Assembly: GCF_046630445.1 (NCBI RefSeq)
Contig: NC_092333.1
Location: 718,944,001 to 719,008,000 of the forward strand
Origin: Rutidosis leptorrhynchoides
Lineage: Eukaryota; Streptophyta; Magnoliopsida; Asterales; Asteraceae
Length of the DNA stretch: 64,000 nucleotides
Reading direction: 5' to 3'
Shown here: positions 58,878 through 64,000 of the stretch, piece by piece
Layout: every line of letters starts with the position of its first letter
Numbering within the stretch: the first letter of the stretch is position 1
Translations under genes and position numbers: made by a program
Notes under the pieces: generated by a model
The model's database searches: none
What the model was told of the DNA's origin: nothing
Seen by the model: the letters and a program-made list of their open reading frames with translations, nothing else

Positions 58878-59064
58878 ATAGTTTTTACAAGTTTTAACGT
58901 TCGTGAATCGCCGGTCAATTTGGGTGGTCAATTGTCTACATAAAACCTATTTCAATTAATCAAGTCTTAACAAGTTTGATTGCTTAACATGTTGGAAACA
59001 TTCAATCATGCAAATATAGTTTTCATTTATTATATATAATCATGGAAAAGTTCGGGTCACTACA
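58878..59064 (-). repeat. Truncated LTR of the second chromovirus copy
   Basis: About 187 bp match the first part of the chromovirus LTR (minus strand start TGTAGTGACCCGA). The remainder is cut off at the left, next to the TA array. Confidence 0.85.
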
Positions 59065-59100
59065 GTACCTACCCATTAAATAAATTTCATCACGAAATTT
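59065..59100 (-). promoter_or_regulatory. Polypurine tract of the second chromovirus copy
   Basis: GTACCTACCCATTAA differs at one base from the first copy. The hairpin arm is decayed here (AAATTTCATCACGAAATTT), so its stem is partly lost. Confidence 0.65.
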
Positions 59101-62100
59101 TTAAGTAGTTGGAGGTGTTGATGCATCTTCTGGAAATAGGTGCGGGTATTTCAGTTTCATTTGATCTTCACTCTCCCAGGTGAACTCGGGTCTTCTACGA
59201 GCATTCCATCGAACCTTAACGATTGGTATTTTATTTAGCTTAAGTCTTTTAACCTCACAATCCAATATTTCAATGGGTTCTTCGATGAATTGAAGTTTTT
59301 CATTGATTTGGATTTCGTCTAACGGCATAGTGATATCTTCTTTAGCAAAACATTTCTTCAGATTCGAGGCATGAAAATTATTATGTACTCCGGCGAGTTA
59401 TTGAGGTAAGTCAAGTCGGTAAGCTACTGGTCCGACACGATCTATAATCTTGAATGGTCCAATGTACCTTGAGTTCAGTTTTCCCCATTTACCAAATCGA
59501 ACAACGCCTTTCCAAGGTGAAACCTTAAGCATGACCATCTCTCTAATTTCAAATTCTATATCTTTTCTCTTAATGTCCGCGTAGTTCTTTTGTCTACTTT
59601 GGACGGTTTTCAACCGTTGTTGAATTTTAATGATTTTCTTGGTAGTTTCTTGGATTATCTCCGGACCTGTAATTTGTCTATCTCCGACTTCACTCCAACA
59701 AATCAGAGACCTGTACTTTCTATCATAAAGTGCTTCAAACAGCGCCATCCCAATACTTGAATGGTAACTGTTGTTGTAGGAAAATTCTGTTAACGGTAGA
59801 TGTCGATTCCAACTGTGTCCGAAATCAATAACACATGCTCGTAGCATGTCTTCAAGGGTCTGTATCATCCTTTCACTTTGCCCATCAGTTTGTGGATGAT
59901 ATGCAGTACTCATGTCTAGACGAGTTCCCAATACTTGCTGTAATATCTGCCAGAATCTTGAAACAAATCTGCCATCCCTATCAGAGATAATAGAGACTGG
60001 TATTCCATGTTTGGAGACAACTTCCTTCAAGTATAAACATGCCAATTTTTCCATTTTATCATCTTCTCTTATTGGCAGAAAGTGTGCTGACTTGGTGAGA
60101 CGATCGACTATTACCCAAATAGTATCATAACCACTTGCAGTCTTTGGCAATTTAGTAATGAAATCCATGGTAATGTTTTCCCATTTCCATTCTGGAATTT
60201 CGAGTTGTTGAAGTAGACCTGATGGTTTCTGATGTTCAGCTTTGACCTTAGAACACGTCAAACATTCTCCTACGTATCTAGCAATATTGGCTTTCATACC
60301 CGGCCACCAAAAGTGTTTCTTGAGATCTTTGTACATCTTTCCTGCTCCGGGATGTACTGAGTATCTGGTTTTATGTGCTTCCTTAAGTACCATTTCTCTC
60401 ACATCTCCAAACTTTGGTACCCAAATTCTTTCAGCCCTATACCGGGTTCCGTCTTCCCGAATATTTAGATGTTTCTCCGATCCTTTGGGTATTTCATTCC
60501 TCAACTTTCCTTCTTTTAAAACTCCCTGCTGCGCCTCCTTTATTTGAGTACTAAGGTTAGTACGAATAACTATATTCATAGCTTTTACCCGCATAGATTC
60601 TCTGTCCTTTCTACTCAGAGCGTCGGCTACCACATTCGCCTTCCCTGGGTGGTAACGAATCTCAAAATCATAATCGTTCAACAGTTCGACCCACCTACGC
60701 TGCCTCATGTTCAGTTGTTTCTGATCAAATATGTGTTGGAGACTTTTGTGGTCGGTATATATAATACTTTTGACCCCATATAAGTAGTGCCTCCAAGTCT
60801 TTAATGCATAAACAACCGCGCCTAATTCCAAATCATGTGTCGTACAATTCTGCTCGTGAATCTTCAATTGTCTAGATGCATAAGCAATTACCTTCGTTCG
60901 TTACATTAATACACAACCGAGGCCTTGCTTTGAGGCATCACAATATATCACAAAATCATCGTTCCCTTCAGGCAATGATAATATAGGTGCCGTAGTTAAC
61001 TTTTTCTTCAACAATTGAAACGCTTTCTCCTGCTCATCCTTCCATTCAAATTTCTTCCCTTTATGCGTTAATGCAGTCAAGGGTTTTGCTATTTTGGAAA
61101 AATCTTGGATGAACCTTCTATAGTAACCAGCCAGTCCTAAAAATTGGCGCATATGCTTCGGAGTTTTCGGGGTTTCCCACTTTTCAACAGTTTCAATCTT
61201 TGCTGGATCTACCTGAATACCTTCTTTGTTCACTATGTGACCGAGGAATTGAACTTCTTCCAACCAAAATGCACACTTTGAAAACTTTGCATACAGTTGT
61301 TCCTTCCTCAACAATTCTAGCACTTTTCTCAAATATTCTTCGTGCTCTTGATCATTCTTTGAGTAAATGAGTATGTCATCGATGAAAACAATGACAAACT
61401 TGTCAAGATATGGCCCACACACTCGTTTCATGAGGTCCATGAACACAGCTGGTGCGTTAGTCAATCCAAACGGCATAACCATAAACTCGTAATGACCGTA
61501 ACGTGTTCTGAAAGCAGTCTTTGGAATATCATCCTCCTTCACCCACATTTGATGATACCCGGAACGTAAATCGATCTTCGAATAAACCGACGAGCTTTGT
61601 AGTTGATCAAATAAATTGTCGATTCTCGGTAGTGGATAACAGTTCTTGATGGTACGTTTGTTCAACTCTAGGTAGTCGATACACAATCTGAATGTACCAT
61701 TCTTCTTTTTGACAAACAAAACATTAGCTCCCCACGGTGATGTGCTTGGTCGAATGAAACCACGTTCTAACAGTTCTTGTATTTGACTTTGTAATTCCTT
61801 CATTTCGCTGGGTGTGAGTCTGTAAGGAGCACAAGCTATTGGTGCAGCTCCCGGTACAAGATCTATTTGGAATTCAACGGATCGATGTGGGGGTAGTCCC
61901 GGTAATTCTTTCCAAAATACGTCGGGAAATTCTTTTACGACGGGAACATCACTGATGTTCTTTTCTTCAGGTTTGACTTCTTCGATGTGAGCTAGAATGA
62001 CATAGTAACCTTTTCTTATTAGTTTTTGTGCCTTCAAACTACTAATAAGATTTAACTTCGCGTTGTTCTTTTCTCCGTACACCATTAAAGGTTTTTCTTT

Positions 62101-63668
62101 TTCGCGCATAATGCGAATCGCATTTTTGTAACAAACGACCTCTGCTCTCACCTTTTTCAACCAGTCCATGCTAATTATTAGATCAAAACTCCCTAACTTG
62201 ACTGGTATTAAGTCAATCTTAAACGTTTTTTCAACCAGTTTAACTTCTCTATCCCGACATACTTTATTTGCTATGATTAGTTTACCGTTTGCTAATTCGA
62301 GTAAAAATTTATTATCCAGAGGCATTAATGGAAAATTTAATTTGGCACAAAAATCTCTACTCATATAGCTTCTATCCACACCCGAATCAAATAAAACATA
62401 AGCAGATTTATCGTAAATAAGAAACGTACCCGTAACAAGCTCCGGGTCTTCCTGCGCTTCTGTCGAATTAATGTTGAAGACTCATCCACGCCCTTGCCCA
62501 TTATTATTCCCTTGATTAGGGCATGCTTTACTGAAATGGCCTGGCTTTCCGCATCCGTAACAAATAATAGAATTATTTGTTCTGTTATTTTTATATGCCT
62601 TTGGTCCATAGACATCACACTTCGTTACACTATGTTCGGTTCTGTTACACTTGGTACACACTACTACACAGAACTTATCTGGATGATACTCTCCACACCT
62701 TAGACATTTATTGTTCTGGTTGTTATTGCCATTGTTGTTACTGATTTGGTTGTTGTTGCGATTGTTATTGTTGTTAGGACGGTTATTGTGGTTGTTGTTA
62801 TTGTTGTTGGGATAGTTGTTGTTGCATTTGTTTTGCGAAAAATGGGGTGATTGTAGTTGTGATTGCTGTGTTGGTTATTGAAGCGATAGTTACTGTTGTT
62901 TTGTTGGTGACTCTTGTCACTGTTTTCTTCCCACTTCCTCTTGACTTGTTTCGTGTTGGCTTCTTCGGCCGCCTGCTCTTTAATTCTTCCCTCAATCTGA
63001 TTTACGAGTTTATGAGCCATTCAACTTGCCTTTTGTATGGAGGCGGGCTCATGTGAACTCACATCTTCTTGAATCCTTTCTGGTAACCCTTTTACAAATG
63101 TGTCGATTTTCTCTTCTTCATCTTCGAACGCTCCCGGACACAATAGGCACAACTCTGTGAATCGTCATTCGTACGTGGTAATATCAAATCCTTGTGTTTG
63201 TAACCCTCTAAGCTCTACCTTGAGCTTATTGACCTCGTTTCTGGGACGATACTGCTCATTCATCAAGTGCTTGAATGCTGACCACGGTAGTGTGTAAGCA
63301 GCATCTTGTCCCACATGCTCGAGGTAGGTGTTCCACCATGTTAATGCAGTACCCGTGAAGGTATGCATAGCGTACTTTACTTTATCTTCTTCAGTACATT
63401 TACTTATGGCAAACACCGATTCAACCTTCTCGGTCCACCGTTTCAATCCGATTCGTCCTTCGGTTCCATCAAAATCCAAAGGTTTACAAGCAGTGAATTC
63501 TTTGTAGGAGCATCCTACACGATTTCTTGTGGAATTAGTTCCACTGCTAGATCTGAAGTTATTGTTGTTATTTTGCATTGCGACCTGCACTGCGGCTATG
63601 TTCGTAGCAAGAAAGGTACGGAATTCTTCTTCGCTCATATTCATGGTGTGTCGAGTAGTTGGTGCCAT
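59101..63668 (-). pseudogene. Second chromovirus copy: gag-pol with chromodomain, five stops and one frameshift
   Basis: The frame starts MAPTTRHTMNMSEEEF and ends at 59101 with a complete chromodomain (FTWESED, KYPHLF). Gag, three Cys/His clusters (CGEYHPDKFC, CTKCNRTEHS..., CYGCGKPGHFSKAC), protease (DSGV, where the sister has DSGA), RT (FIDD), RNase H and integrase are all readable. In-frame stops lie at 63165, 63021, 62482, 60901 and 59398; a frameshift in the Asn-rich tail lies near 62840. Two stops (60901 and 59398) stand where the first copy has CAA. This copy is clearly older than 10635-23767 but keeps the chromodomain that the first copy has cut off by a stop. Confidence 0.92.
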
Positions 63669-64000
63669 TTCCTTCAAAAATAGCCAAAAGAATTAAGTTA
63701 ATCATATAGAATATTAAGAGTAATTAATAGTATTTCGTAGCATAATATGAACTTATTTATAAAAGCTTTTTCTTCATATTAGTGTTTTATAAGTTTTCAT
63801 TCGGGTACTACCTACCCGTTAAGTTCATACTTAGTAGCTAATATGCCATTCAACTACTACAATTCTATATGAAAAACTGATCATAATATTTCGCGTTCAA
63901 ACTTTTATACAATTTTTACTAACTTTCAATACCGCTATTATACATATAGCATGAAATATAGTACACAATAACTTTGATACAAGGTAGTTGTGAAGACAGT
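63669..64000 (-). other. Leader of the second chromovirus copy with internal polypurine-like motif
   Basis: It is collinear with 18516-18852 of the first copy, including the motif TACCTACCCGTTAA at 63809-63822. By alignment the F-box ORF of this copy should end a few bases past the window edge. Confidence 0.75.

Overview
The window looks like repeat-rich nuclear DNA of a eudicot plant. Nearly everything in it is transposable element: Ty3/gypsy chromoviruses with iMet-type primer sites, Ty1/copia, a Mutator-like element (MULE), CACTA, hAT, Helitron, a Stowaway MITE and long (TA)n arrays. The LTR families resemble those of the sunflower family (Asteraceae), but that is an impression from family resemblance. 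I saw no rRNA, tRNA, CRISPR or bacterial-type operon. One likely host gene lies near the left edge: a two-exon minus-strand gene (731-1881) for a secreted protein with about ten copies of a 25-residue FEPRPSLTSYNN repeat.

From 2733 to 34190 a MULE has been split by nested insertions that can be unpacked base by base from target-site duplications (TSDs). A solo LTR (4431-28753, TSD GGTGC) interrupts the transposase. It is itself split by a non-autonomous LTR retrotransposon (4982-27385, TSD GAAAC), which is split in turn by a nearly complete chromovirus (10635-23767, TSD ATGCG). The innermost element carries two extra sense ORFs between primer-binding site and gag: a Glu/Ser/Pro-rich acidic protein and a full-length F-box protein. 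This is the most unusual biology in the window. The MULE carries transposase pieces (MuDR N-terminal, MULE catalytic, SWIM and CCHC modules), two short ORFs resembling the PB1-like domain of plant MULE proteins, and an antisense ORF resembling the 'putative plant transposon protein' family.

From 34681 to 36827 lies a small CACTA-like element with palindromic GGGACGAC subterminal repeats and another PB1-like ORF. From 37437 to 49584 an hAT element has a perfect 8-bp TSD (TGTGAAGT). A solo LTR has landed exactly inside its left TSD. Inside the hAT are LINE-like fragments, a young full-length Ty1/copia element (38728-44014, LTRs differing at two positions by eye), a Helitron, and a 3.8-kb solo LTR (45585-49394).

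From 49.6 to 58.9 kb the sequence is a very AT-rich mosaic: a hexanucleotide array, a decayed copia element, Helitron ends, a Stowaway MITE, many (TA)n arrays and LTR scraps. The last 5 kb (58878-64000) is a second, decayed copy of the chromovirus found at 10635-23767. The window ends a few bases before the point where its F-box ORF should begin.

The chromovirus, the non-autonomous element and the 3.8-kb solo LTR share LTR starts (TGT..YGACCCG) and an LTR-internal module. The chromovirus and the non-autonomous element also share the primer site, an almost identical polypurine tract with an adjacent hairpin, and an internal second copy of that tract. This suggests the non-autonomous element is moved by chromovirus proteins. 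All family assignments come from reading motifs; no database search was run.
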